DNA of 64,000 nt from AP-15 sp963712825 (GTDB taxonomy: Bacteria; Pseudomonadota; Alphaproteobacteria; ATCC43930; CGMCC-115725). The notes under the pieces were generated by a model that saw only the letters and a program-made list of their open reading frames with translations, was not told where the DNA came from and did no database searches. How positions within the stretch are numbered: the stretch's first letter is position 1; each line of letters opens with the position of its first letter. A program made the position numbers and the translations under genes. Below are positions 24,319-32,368 of this stretch, one piece after another. Where the stretch lies: contig CAVQJP010000024.1 of the NCBI GenBank assembly GCA_963712825.1, forward strand, positions 186,001 to 250,000. Reading direction: 5' to 3'.

Positions 24319-25119
24319 ATGAGCGATGCGGCAGCTGAAAACCTCGTCGAATATGTTTGTGCGGATCGGATCGCGACTTTGACCCTGAACCGCCCGGACC
24401 GGCTCAACGCGTTCAGCGACGAGCTGGTGCGGCATCTCGCCGACGCGCTGCGCCGCTTCGACCTCGACCCGGAAGCCGAAGTCGCGATCATCTGCGGCGC
24501 CGGTCGGGCGTTTTCGAGCGGCGCCGACGTGCATCAGCGGCAATTGCGGCGGCGCGAAGAATTCCTGCAGCACGGCGGGCCGCAGGGTTGGGGCGCTAAT
24601 TCCGCCGAGTTGCTGACCCGTTCGGTCAACTGGAAGCCGGTCATCGCCGCCCCGCACGGCTACGCGATGGGACTGGCGCTCGGCATTGTGCTCGAATGCG
24701 ATCTGATCGTCGCGGAAGCCGGGACCAGGTTTCAGATCACCGAAACCTCGCGCGGGCTCGGCGGCTCGAGATACTGGGCGCTGCTGAATTTCCGCGGGGC
24801 CGCCGCTTTTGCCAGCGAGGTGGCGTTGACCGGCCGCTTTTTCACTGCCGAGGAGGCGCTCGCCGCCGGGATTGTCAACCGCGTCGCAGCCGCCGGCCGG
24901 CACCTCGAAGCCGCGCGCGAGCTGGCGGCGGAGGTCGCCAAGAACCCGCCGCTGTCGGTGCGCGCGACGGTGCGCACGCGGCGCTGGTACATGGACCAGA
25001 TCGGGCGCGAGGTGGCGATGCAGACCGCGCCCTTGAAGCTCTATCTGAGCGAGGATTTTCACGAAGCCGCGCGCGCCTTTGCCGAAAAGCGCCGGCCCGG
25101 CCCGTTCAAGGGCCGGTGA
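24319..25119 (+). CDS. Enoyl-CoA hydratase/isomerase (crotonase) family protein
   Basis: 266 residues. Crotonase signatures are RIATLTLNRPDRLNAFS at the N-terminus, the first oxyanion-hole loop GRAFSSGADVHQRQL and the second loop around PVIAAPHGYAMGLALG. The position of the first hydratase Glu (GGGCEL in true hydratases) reads LALGIVLECD here, so the Glu is missing at the expected spot, while the second Glu position is kept (ITETSRGLG versus PEI). It may therefore be an isomerase, hydrolase or other crotonase activity on an acyl-CoA rather than a hydratase. GGAGGAG precedes the ATG. Confidence 0.9.
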   Translation: MSDAAAENLVEYVCADRIATLTLNRPDRLNAFSDELVRHLADALRRFDLDPEAEVAIICGAGRAFSSGADVHQRQLRRREEFLQHGGPQGWGANSAELLTRSVNWKPVIAAPHGYAMGLALGIVLECDLIVAEAGTRFQITETSRGLGGSRYWALLNFRGAAAFASEVALTGRFFTAEEALAAGIVNRVAAAGRHLEAARELAAEVAKNPPLSVRATVRTRRWYMDQIGREVAMQTAPLKLYLSEDFHEAARAFAEKRRPGPFKGR

Positions 25120-25161
25120 GCTTGTGGGGCCGGTAAGCTTGTGGGGCCGGTAAGCTTGCGA
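25111..25161 (+). repeat. Three tandem copies of a 17-bp unit
   Basis: Units at 25111-25127, 25128-25144 and 25145-25161, each a near-copy of GGCCGGTAAGCTTGTGG. The first carries GTGAG instead of GTAAG and thereby contains the stop codon of the crotonase gene. The last ends GCGA. It is a recent-looking local expansion. Confidence 0.85.
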
Positions 25162-25203
25162 GACCGCTGACCCGGATTTGCGATCAGCAGAGGAGCTCTG
25201 ACG

Positions 25204-25716
25204 ATGATCACTCCCGCTTATGTGCGCACGATGGCGGCGTACAACGCCGAGATGAACCGGCGGCTTTACGCGGCCGCGTCGCGGCTGTCGGATGACGAGC
25301 GGCGGCTGGAGCGCGGTGCGTTCTGGGGATCGGTCCACGGGACCCTCACCCACATCCTGTGGGGCGACCGGCAGTGGATGTCGCGTTTCGACGATTGGCC
25401 CAAGCCCGCGGCCTCGATCAAAGAGAGCGCGCAGATGATCGACGACTTCGCCGAGCTGACGGCGATGCGCGAAAAGGCGGACGGCGACATCACCCGATGG
25501 GCGCACAAGATCGACGAACCATGGCTCGGCGAAGATTTGGTTTGGTTCAGCGGGGCGGCCAACCGCGAGATCCGCGCGCCAAAGCGCCTGCTGGTGTCGC
25601 ATTTTTTCAATCATCAGACGCATCACCGCGGCCAGGCGCACGCGATGCTGACCGCCGCCGGCCAAGCGACCGGCGACACCGACCTGTTCCTGCTTATTCC
25701 CGAAATCGTGGATTGA
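25204..25716 (+). CDS. DinB-family protein
   Basis: 170 residues forming the four-helix DinB/YfiT-like metalloprotein fold. The metal-binding histidines are visible: H50 in GTLTHILWGDRQW, and H137 and H141 in FFNHQTHHRGQ. Members are hydrolases or thiol transferases acting on small molecules; despite the name, no role in DNA repair is implied. AGGAG precedes the ATG at 25204. It stands alone after the crotonase and may share its transcript. Confidence 0.92.
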   Translation: MITPAYVRTMAAYNAEMNRRLYAAASRLSDDERRLERGAFWGSVHGTLTHILWGDRQWMSRFDDWPKPAASIKESAQMIDDFAELTAMREKADGDITRWAHKIDEPWLGEDLVWFSGAANREIRAPKRLLVSHFFNHQTHHRGQAHAMLTAAGQATGDTDLFLLIPEIVD

Positions 25717-25852
25717 CACGCGGGCTCTCCTGACCGCGAATCCGCCTGACTGTTAACATGCGTCGTGGCTCAGGCGCGGGCGACCTGCCTGGTCGCCCAC
25801 TTAATTTCTGGCGGAGGCAGTTGATCGGCCAAACGGGGATGGGAGAGACGTC

Positions 25853-26425
25853 ATGCGGCGGCACAATCTGATTGAGGCGGTCGTGGTGGCTGGTTTCGCG
25901 GCGCTGTCGGGCGGCGCAGCACACGCGGGGGGCGGCGGGGCGAACACCGACGAATTCTCTGCGCGGTTGAACGGGTTCAACGTGACCGGCGGCTTGAATG
26001 CCGAAACCGGCGCGATCCTGACCGACGGCATCGGCACCCTCCAGCTCGCTCTCGATAGAAAATCCAAAATGGCCACCTACACCCTGACTTATTCAGGGCT
26101 GACCTCGGCGGTGACGCAGGCTCACATTCATTTCGGGAAGGTGCATGTCCCCGGCGGCATCATGGTGTGGCTTTGCCAGACGGCGGCAAAGATGAGCCCG
26201 GTGGCCGGGACCCCGTTCTGCCCAACCGCAGGCCGCTCGGTCAGCGGCACGATCACCGCCGCCAGCGTCATCGCGATTTCCGGGCAGAACGTGACGGCCG
26301 GTGATTTTGACGCGTTCACGGACGCGCTGAACTCCGACACCGCCTACGCCAATGTCCATACGGTGAATTTCCCGGCGGGCGAGATTCGCGGCCAAGTTCG
26401 CAAGAGCGAAAACGATCGGAACTAG
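25853..26425 (+). CDS. Secreted CHRD-domain protein
   Basis: 190 residues with an N-terminal signal peptide (LIEAVVVAGFAALSGGAAHA). The rest matches one CHRD domain (first described in chordin): FSARLNGFNVTGG, LDRKSKMATYTLTYSGLTS, TQAHIHFGKVHVPGGIMVWL and the closing NVHTVNFPAGEIRGQV. In bacteria these domains are secreted and of unknown function. SD GGGAGAG precedes the ATG. It is a stand-alone gene. Confidence 0.9.
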   Translation: MRRHNLIEAVVVAGFAALSGGAAHAGGGGANTDEFSARLNGFNVTGGLNAETGAILTDGIGTLQLALDRKSKMATYTLTYSGLTSAVTQAHIHFGKVHVPGGIMVWLCQTAAKMSPVAGTPFCPTAGRSVSGTITAASVIAISGQNVTAGDFDAFTDALNSDTAYANVHTVNFPAGEIRGQVRKSENDRN

Positions 26426-26877
26426 CCGTCCGCGGCTGGTGCGGACACAGGATCCAAAATGCGGCGAAAACGTCTCGGCCGGGCTTGACCCGCTGCCGTC
26501 CGGTTCGGCGAATCAATCGACCTTACAGCAAAGGTCCCCCGTGGCCGGGCTCGACCCGCGGCCTTCAGCCAACGGACGAGTGCCGCGGGAATCCGCGCGT
26601 TTCTCCGGCTCGGTCCGTGCCGGTTGCCAAGGCATGGACGCCCCGATCAAGTCGATAAGGTCCGGGCAGGTCCAGGCAAGGGGTTGAAATTGTACCAGCG
26701 TAGCCGATTGCCATTCTCATTCTGTGCGGAATTCTGAACCGGACAGCCCTGGGCTCGCCGCCGCCGCGGCGGAGCAGGAAAGCCGTGCACCGAGAGGAGC
26801 TGGCCTAACTGTTCAGGGTCGGTTAATTCTCCTGCCCTGTCGACTTCCGGGGGCGGTCGGGCGGACACCATAAATTC
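26426..26877. other. Intergenic stretch with a 21-bp direct repeat
   Basis: About 450 bases with no convincing gene. Two copies of a 21-base sequence beginning GGCCGGGCT, at 26477-26497 and 26543-26563, differ at two positions. A short GTCCGC...GCGGAC hairpin lies just after the CHRD gene but has no T-tract. The promoter for the downstream transporter presumably lies near 26820-26870, where A+T rises. Confidence 0.5.
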
Positions 26878-28314
26878 ATGAACACAGCCGAAGACGGCGT
26901 GCCGCTGCCGCAGCGCTATTGGGCGATCTTGACCTTGGCCGTCGGCATGGTGGTGTCGGTGCTCGACAGCTCGATCGCCAACATCGCGTTGCCGACGATC
27001 GCCCGGCAGATCGGCGCCACCCCGGCGCAGTCGATCTGGGTGATCAACGCCTACCAGCTTGCGGTCGTGGTGTCGTTGCTGCCGCTCGCCTCGCTCGGCG
27101 ACATTTTTGGCTACCGCCGGATCTACGCCATCGGTTGTGCCGTCTTCACCGCGGCGGCGCTGGTCAGCGCGTTGTCGCATTCGCTGCCGATGCTGGCGAC
27201 CGGGCGAGCGCTGCAGGGCATCGGCTCGGCCGGGATGATGAGCGTCAACACCGCACTCGTCCGGTTCACCTATCCGCGGCGGCAGCTGGGCCGCGGCATC
27301 GCGATGACGGCGGTCACGGTGTCGGTTTCGTCGGCGGCGGGGCCCACTGTCGCCGCGGCGATCCTCGCGGTCGGCTCGTGGCACTGGCTGTTTGCGGTCA
27401 ACGTGCCGATCGGGATTGCCACGTTTTTTCTGTCGCTGCGGCTGCTGCCGCAAACACCGCCCTCGGAGCACCGCTTTGACCTCGCCAGCGCCGCTTTGAG
27501 CGCGTTTGCCTTTGCGCTCTTGATCGGCGGGATCAACGGCATCGGTCATGGTCAAGCAGGGGCCTATGTCGGGGCGGAGCTGGTTGCGGCACTCGGCGTC
27601 GGATATGTGCTGGTGCGCCGGCAGACGCGGCTGCCGCTTCCCTTGCTGCCGGTCGACCTGTTTCGCCGGCCGATTTTTGCGCTGTCGGTGGCGACTTCGG
27701 TGACGACCTTTGTCGCCCAGGGCATCACCTTTGTCACGCTGCCGTTCTATTTCCAGGATGTGCTCGGTCGGTCGCAGGTCGCGACCGGACTGTTGATGAC
27801 GCCGTGGCCCGCGACGGTGGCAATGATAGCACCGATCGCCGGCAGGCTCGCCGACCGGTATCCGGCGGGGATTCTGGGCGGCATCGGTCTCGCGACGCTG
27901 AGCCTCGGTTATCTTTTGCTGGCGCTGCTGCCGGCGGAGCCGAGCACGGCCGACATCTTGTGGCGCATGACCCTGTGCGGGCTCGGCTTCGGATTTTTCC
28001 AGTCGCCGAACAACCGCGCAATCGTCGCCAGCGCGCCGCGCGAGCGCAGCGGCGGCGCCGGCGCCATCCAGTCGACGGCGCGGCTCTTGGGGCAGACGGT
28101 CGGCGCGGCGTTGGTGGCGCTGATCTTTGGCTTTGCCCACCCGATCGGCGGAGGCGGGCCAAAAATCGCGATTTTGCTGGCCTCGGGATTTTCGGCGACG
28201 GCGGCGCTCGCGAGCCTCGCACGCCTGTCCCGATTTGCCCGCGCCCCGCTGCCTGTCCCGGCCGTGGCCGAGGCTGCGCCGCGCGCGCCGGAAGGCGTCG
28301 CCGGGTCGAGCTGA
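26878..28314 (+). CDS. DHA2-family MFS transporter, distant from the emr-type copies
   Basis: 478 residues, 14 predicted helices. LDSSIANIALPTIARQIG opens TM1, followed by INAYQLAVVVSLLPLASLGD and a motif C-like SVSSAAGPTVAAAI. It resembles EmrB/QacA-type exporters but aligns poorly with the three paralogues at 2.6-9.3 kb, so it is not part of that duplication. No adaptor or regulator gene lies next to it. The SD is weak. The substrate is unknown. Confidence 0.88.
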   Translation: MNTAEDGVPLPQRYWAILTLAVGMVVSVLDSSIANIALPTIARQIGATPAQSIWVINAYQLAVVVSLLPLASLGDIFGYRRIYAIGCAVFTAAALVSALSHSLPMLATGRALQGIGSAGMMSVNTALVRFTYPRRQLGRGIAMTAVTVSVSSAAGPTVAAAILAVGSWHWLFAVNVPIGIATFFLSLRLLPQTPPSEHRFDLASAALSAFAFALLIGGINGIGHGQAGAYVGAELVAALGVGYVLVRRQTRLPLPLLPVDLFRRPIFALSVATSVTTFVAQGITFVTLPFYFQDVLGRSQVATGLLMTPWPATVAMIAPIAGRLADRYPAGILGGIGLATLSLGYLLLALLPAEPSTADILWRMTLCGLGFGFFQSPNNRAIVASAPRERSGGAGAIQSTARLLGQTVGAALVALIFGFAHPIGGGGPKIAILLASGFSATAALASLARLSRFARAPLPVPAVAEAAPRAPEGVAGSS

Positions 28315-28437
28315 CCGGCTGACCGACCGGGCTTTGCGCCCGACATAAATTCACCGGACAATGTGGTGCTGCCGATTGCGTATACTGGCGCGGGCTTCTT
28401 TGTCGGCGCCCGGTCTTTGTCTTTGTCTTGCGCGATC

Positions 28438-29931
28438 ATGGCGAGGCGGTCTGCGGGAATTGTTGCGGTGGCGTGCCTGCTGCTGGCGCTGCTGCCGATG
28501 CGGGCAAACGCGGTCGATTCGGACCGCCAGGTGCTGCATGTGCTGAACCGGCTCGCCTTTGGTCCGACCCGCGACGACTTCGACTACGTCAAGATGGTCG
28601 GAGTAGAGCGCTACATCGCCGAGCAGCTCGACCCGGACAAAATCGCCGAGCCGATCGAGCTGCGGTTTCGCCTGGCCCAGCTCGACACGCTGGGTCTCGA
28701 CGCGGCCGAGCTGCGCCAGGCCTACGGCCCGCTGCCTCCGGAGGGCGGGGTCAAGCCGTCGCTCGAGGACGTGAGGGCGCAGCAGCAGCGCGCCAGCCTC
28801 GTCGTCCGCGAGGCCGCCGCCGCCCGGATGTTGCGGGCGGTGCTGAGCCGGCGCCAGCTCCAAGAGGTCATGGTCAATTTCTGGTTCAACCATTTCAACA
28901 TCTTTGCCGGCGAAGGACTTGAACGGATCTGGATCGGCAATTACGAGGAGCGGGCGATCCGACCCCACGCGCTCGGCTATTTCCGCGACCTGCTGTTTGC
29001 CGTCGCCAAGCATCCGGCGATGCTGGTCTATCTCGACAACACCCAAAACACCGCCTCGGCCCGCACCGGACACGATCGGCTGAACGAGAATTTCGCGCGC
29101 GAGGTCATGGAATTGCACACCCTTGGCGCCGATGGCGGTTACACCCAGGATGATGTCGAGACCTTGGCGCGCGTCTTTACCGGCTGGCGGGTCAATCGCC
29201 CGGATTCGCCCGAATTTCCGGGGGTCGCCGCGGTGTTCGAAGGGACGCGGCACGATTACGGCCCCAAGGTGTTTCTCGGGCGCAGCCTGCGGGCGCAGGG
29301 GCGGGCCGAGGGCGAGGAGGCGCTCGGTATACTGGCGTCGAGCCCGGCCACGGCGCGTCACATCGCCTTTGAGCTGGCGCAGTACTTTGTCGCCGACGCC
29401 CCGCCGCCCGCGCTCGTCGGCCGGCTGGCGGCGCGCTTTCTCGCCACCGGCGGCGACATTCGCCAAGTGTTGAAGGCGTTGTTCGACAGTCCCGAGTTCT
29501 GGGGCAGCGTCGGACAGAAATACAAGACACCCTATGAATTCCTGATCTCGGCGGTGCGCGCCGCCGGGACTCCGCTCAACAATGTCCGCCCGCTGCTCGG
29601 CTGGCTCAGCCGGTTGGGCATGCCGCTTTACGGCTGCGAGACGCCGGATGGGTACAAAAATACCGCCGCGGCGTGGCTGAGCCCGGATGCGAGCCTGCAG
29701 CGGATCGGCTTTGCCGCCGCGTTTGCCCGCGGCGCGGTGCCGGTTGCGGCCGACGGCGAGGGTGGGCGGGCCGCGCCGATCCCGTATCGGGCGGCCCTGG
29801 TCGACCCCAAGCGGCTCGAAGCGATCTTCGGGTCGACCCTGGCGCCCGAGACGCGCGCGGTGGTCGACGCCGCGTCCCCGGCAGAACGCGCCGCGCTGAT
29901 CCTCGGCAGCCCCGATTTTATGCGCAGATAG
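28438..29931 (+). CDS. DUF1800 domain-containing protein
   Basis: About 497 residues from ATG 28438, chosen because it starts a normal signal peptide (MARRSAGIVAVACLLLALLP, ending near RANA); the frame is open from 28363. DUF1800 features include LHVLNRLAFGPTRDDF, MVNFWFNHFNIFAG, NENFAREVMELHTLGADGGY and DDVETLARVFTGW. The domain has no established activity. It is almost always followed by a DUF1501 gene, as here (9 bases apart), and the two are thought to act together in the cell envelope. Confidence 0.9.
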   Translation: MARRSAGIVAVACLLLALLPMRANAVDSDRQVLHVLNRLAFGPTRDDFDYVKMVGVERYIAEQLDPDKIAEPIELRFRLAQLDTLGLDAAELRQAYGPLPPEGGVKPSLEDVRAQQQRASLVVREAAAARMLRAVLSRRQLQEVMVNFWFNHFNIFAGEGLERIWIGNYEERAIRPHALGYFRDLLFAVAKHPAMLVYLDNTQNTASARTGHDRLNENFAREVMELHTLGADGGYTQDDVETLARVFTGWRVNRPDSPEFPGVAAVFEGTRHDYGPKVFLGRSLRAQGRAEGEEALGILASSPATARHIAFELAQYFVADAPPPALVGRLAARFLATGGDIRQVLKALFDSPEFWGSVGQKYKTPYEFLISAVRAAGTPLNNVRPLLGWLSRLGMPLYGCETPDGYKNTAAAWLSPDASLQRIGFAAAFARGAVPVAADGEGGRAAPIPYRAALVDPKRLEAIFGSTLAPETRAVVDAASPAERAALILGSPDFMRR

Positions 29932-29940
29932 AGATTGGTG

Positions 29941-31179
29941 ATGCCGGCTTTCGCTGTGTCGCGCCGCTTTTTCGTCGCCGCCGCCGGCGGGGCTGTGGTG
30001 CTGCCGCTGGGCGGCGGAGCCTGGGCGGCGGCCGCCGAGGGTGGTCCCAAGCGGCTGGTCGTCATCCTGCTGCGCGGTGCGGTCGACGGCCTCAACGTCG
30101 TCATTCCCTTCGCCGACCCCGCCTACCACGCGGCGCGGCCGACGATCGCGATCGCGCGCCCGGGAACGGTCGACGGCGCGCTGCCGCTCGACGGGTATTT
30201 CGGCCTGCACCCGGCGCTCGCGGGCCTGCTGCCGCTGTGGCGCGACGGCGCTCTCGCCTTCATTCATGCGGCCGGCTCTCCCGACCCCAACCGTTCGCAT
30301 TTCGAGGCGCAGCGCTACATCGAAAACGGCACGCCCGGCGACAGCGCGACCCCGGACGGCTGGATGAACCGGCTGCTGCAGACGCTGCCGGGTCCGCGCG
30401 GGCCGACCGACGCGATCAGCGTCGGCCCGACCCTGCCGCGCATCCTGAGCGGCAAGGCGCCGGTCGCCGACCTGGCGCTCGGCCCCGCCGCAACGGCGCC
30501 GGCGCCGATCGACCGGCCGGAGCTCGCCGCCGCGTTCGACCGCCTTTATGCCGGCTCAACTCCGCTCGACCATGCCTATCGCGAGGGCCGGGCCGCGCGC
30601 GCCGAGCTGACCGGCGCCCTCGCGCGCGAGCAGCAGATCGCCGACGCCGGCGCGCCCCCGGCATCGAGCTTTGCCCGAAACGCGCTTCAGCTCGGCCGGC
30701 TGGTCGCCGGCGACACCCGGATCCGGCTCGCCTTTGTCGCGCTCGGCGGCTGGGACACCCATGTCGACCAGGGCGGCGCTTCCGGATGGCTCGCCAATCG
30801 GTTGCGTCCGCTCGGCGACGGGCTGGCGGCACTGGCGCGCGGGCTTGGCGGGGCCTGGCGCGACACGGCGGTCGTCGTGTTGTCCGAATTCGGCCGCACC
30901 GTTCACGAGAATGGCGACCGCGGCACCGATCACGGCCACGGCAATGCGATATGGCTCGCCGGTGGCGCTGTCCGCGGCGGCCGGGTCTACGGCGACTGGC
31001 CGGGATTGACCCCGGCCGCGCTCTATCAGCGGCGGGATCTCGCGGTGACGACCGATTTCCGGGCGGCGCTCGCGGCAATCCTCGGACAGCACATGGGTCT
31101 CGCCGACCGGCAGCTCGCGCTGGTGTTTCCGGGCGCCCCGGCGGGGGGCGCCGGGCTGGGCCAGCTGCTGGCGGCGTGA
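29941..31179 (+). CDS. DUF1501 domain-containing Tat-exported protein
   Basis: About 412 residues from ATG 29941; TTG and GTG codons just upstream are alternatives. A twin-arginine signal (VSRRFFVAAAGG, then hydrophobic AVVLPLGGG) indicates folded export. The body matches DUF1501, a distant alkaline-phosphatase/sulfatase-fold family: RLVVILLRGAVDGLN, ALGGWDTHVDQGGA, VVLSEFGRTVHENGDRGTDHGHGN. The last two blocks hold the likely metal ligands. It pairs with the DUF1800 gene immediately upstream. The substrate is unknown. Confidence 0.9.
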   Translation: MPAFAVSRRFFVAAAGGAVVLPLGGGAWAAAAEGGPKRLVVILLRGAVDGLNVVIPFADPAYHAARPTIAIARPGTVDGALPLDGYFGLHPALAGLLPLWRDGALAFIHAAGSPDPNRSHFEAQRYIENGTPGDSATPDGWMNRLLQTLPGPRGPTDAISVGPTLPRILSGKAPVADLALGPAATAPAPIDRPELAAAFDRLYAGSTPLDHAYREGRAARAELTGALAREQQIADAGAPPASSFARNALQLGRLVAGDTRIRLAFVALGGWDTHVDQGGASGWLANRLRPLGDGLAALARGLGGAWRDTAVVVLSEFGRTVHENGDRGTDHGHGNAIWLAGGAVRGGRVYGDWPGLTPAALYQRRDLAVTTDFRAALAAILGQHMGLADRQLALVFPGAPAGGAGLGQLLAA

Positions 31180-31647
31180 ACCGGCGTCCCGCGGGCGCCA
31201 CGCTCGGTGTTCATCATTTCTTCACGCGGCCGGCCGAGGATCGGCAACAAGGCGTCGGCTATGCAACCGCCGGCCTATGTCAATAATTGGATCGCGGGTC
31301 GGTAATTCGGGTCGGTGGGTGCGTCAGCGGCCGGACGGCGTGACGCCCTGGATCGCGGGGACCGCTGCGGCCCAGCTAAAATCGGCGGCATCTTTGCCGC
31401 ACCTGTGACGCCGTGTGCGGCGATGGTCGAATTGGAGTGCAGTTTTGCTGTCTCATTTGTCTGTCAACAAATCTTAAGGTAAACGACAACTTTATTGCGG
31501 CTTGAACGCCTCGGTGCTATAGCAAATGGACGAATGGAAGTATCTGGCCGCCATGCGCGGGAAGCGGGGGCCGCGGTCTGTGGCGGCGGGCAGTTGCGGA
31601 GTGTTCCTGTCCATCGCCGGTCGGAAACTTGGGGCAGGAGCGCAGGG
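31180..31647 (+). promoter_or_regulatory. Leader region of the exopolysaccharide/XrtA cluster
   Basis: About 470 bases without a convincing gene. A 6-bp-stem hairpin GCGGCA-TCTT-TGCCGC lies at 31385-31400 with no T-tract. From about 31440 to 31500 the sequence turns clearly AT-rich and contains an ATTTGT-N6-ACAAAT inverted repeat, so the cluster's promoter probably lies there, roughly 150-200 bases before the first gene. I see no -24/-12 sigma-54 site. Confidence 0.4.
31455..31472 (+). promoter_or_regulatory. Inverted repeat in the promoter region of the XrtA cluster
   Basis: ATTTGT-CTGTCA-ACAAAT, perfect 6-base arms in the AT-rich stretch before the polysaccharide export gene. The position fits a regulator-binding site, but none is known for it. 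Confidence 0.35.
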
Positions 31648-32262
31648 GTGCACCGCAGATTATTTCGTGCCGCAGGCTTGATCGCCGTGTTCGTCGTTGC
31701 CGGATGTCACAATGCACCGCCTCTGCCGCCGGCGCCGCCGGCTTCGGCGCTGCCTTCGAGCGAGTACATCATCGGGCCGGGCGACAGGTTGAACATCTTT
31801 GTATGGCGCAATCCCGAATTGAGCATCGCAGTCGAGGTTCGGCCCGACGGGCGGCTGTCGATCCCGCTGGTCGAAGACGTGGTGGCGATCGGCAAAACCA
31901 CGACCCAGCTTGCCCGCGAGCTCGAGCAGCGCCTGTCAAAATACATCAAGGAGCCGGTGGTCACGGTCATCGCCCAGGGGTTTGTCGGTCCGTTCAACGA
32001 GCAGGTGCGCATCATCGGCGAGGCGGCGCAGCCGCGGGCGATCCCGTACCGCACCGACATGACCGTGCTCGACGCGATGATCGAGGTCGGCGGTCTGACG
32101 CGTTACGCCGCGGGCAACGACACCGTGATCGTGCGCACCGCGGGAGGCAGGCAGCAGACCTATTCGGTGCATCTCGACGATTTGATCAGGGACGGCGACG
32201 TGTCGAGCAATGTCGCGCTCCAGCCGGGCGACATCCTGATCATCCCGCAGCGCCTGTTCTGA
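31648..32262 (+). CDS. Polysaccharide export outer-membrane lipoprotein (Wza-like)
   Basis: 204 residues from GTG 31648, which has AGGAG at 31636-31640; the frame is open further back but lacks protein character. The lipoprotein signal ends in the lipobox VAGC, so the mature protein starts at that Cys. A Poly_export domain follows (YIIGPGDRLNIFVWRNPELS, RPDGRLSIPLVEDVVAIGKT) and then an SLBB-like region (VRIIGEAAQPRAIPYRTDMT). It should form the outer-membrane export channel for the polysaccharide made by this cluster. It is the first gene of a tightly packed row of eight. Confidence 0.92.
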   Translation: MHRRLFRAAGLIAVFVVAGCHNAPPLPPAPPASALPSSEYIIGPGDRLNIFVWRNPELSIAVEVRPDGRLSIPLVEDVVAIGKTTTQLARELEQRLSKYIKEPVVTVIAQGFVGPFNEQVRIIGEAAQPRAIPYRTDMTVLDAMIEVGGLTRYAAGNDTVIVRTAGGRQQTYSVHLDDLIRDGDVSSNVALQPGDILIIPQRLF

Positions 32263-32368
32263 ATGCGCAGCGATAATTGTTGGAAGGCGCGGCGAACCGC
32301 GACGTTGTCGGATCGAAACCGGTCCGTCACTGAGAAGTCGGGTCCGTCCCGCCCGAGTGGAGCCGTCG

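Noticed and set aside
28351..30300. 649-codon minus-strand frame opposite DUF1800
   Set aside because: Antisense shadow; the plus strand has a signal peptide and DUF1800 motifs.
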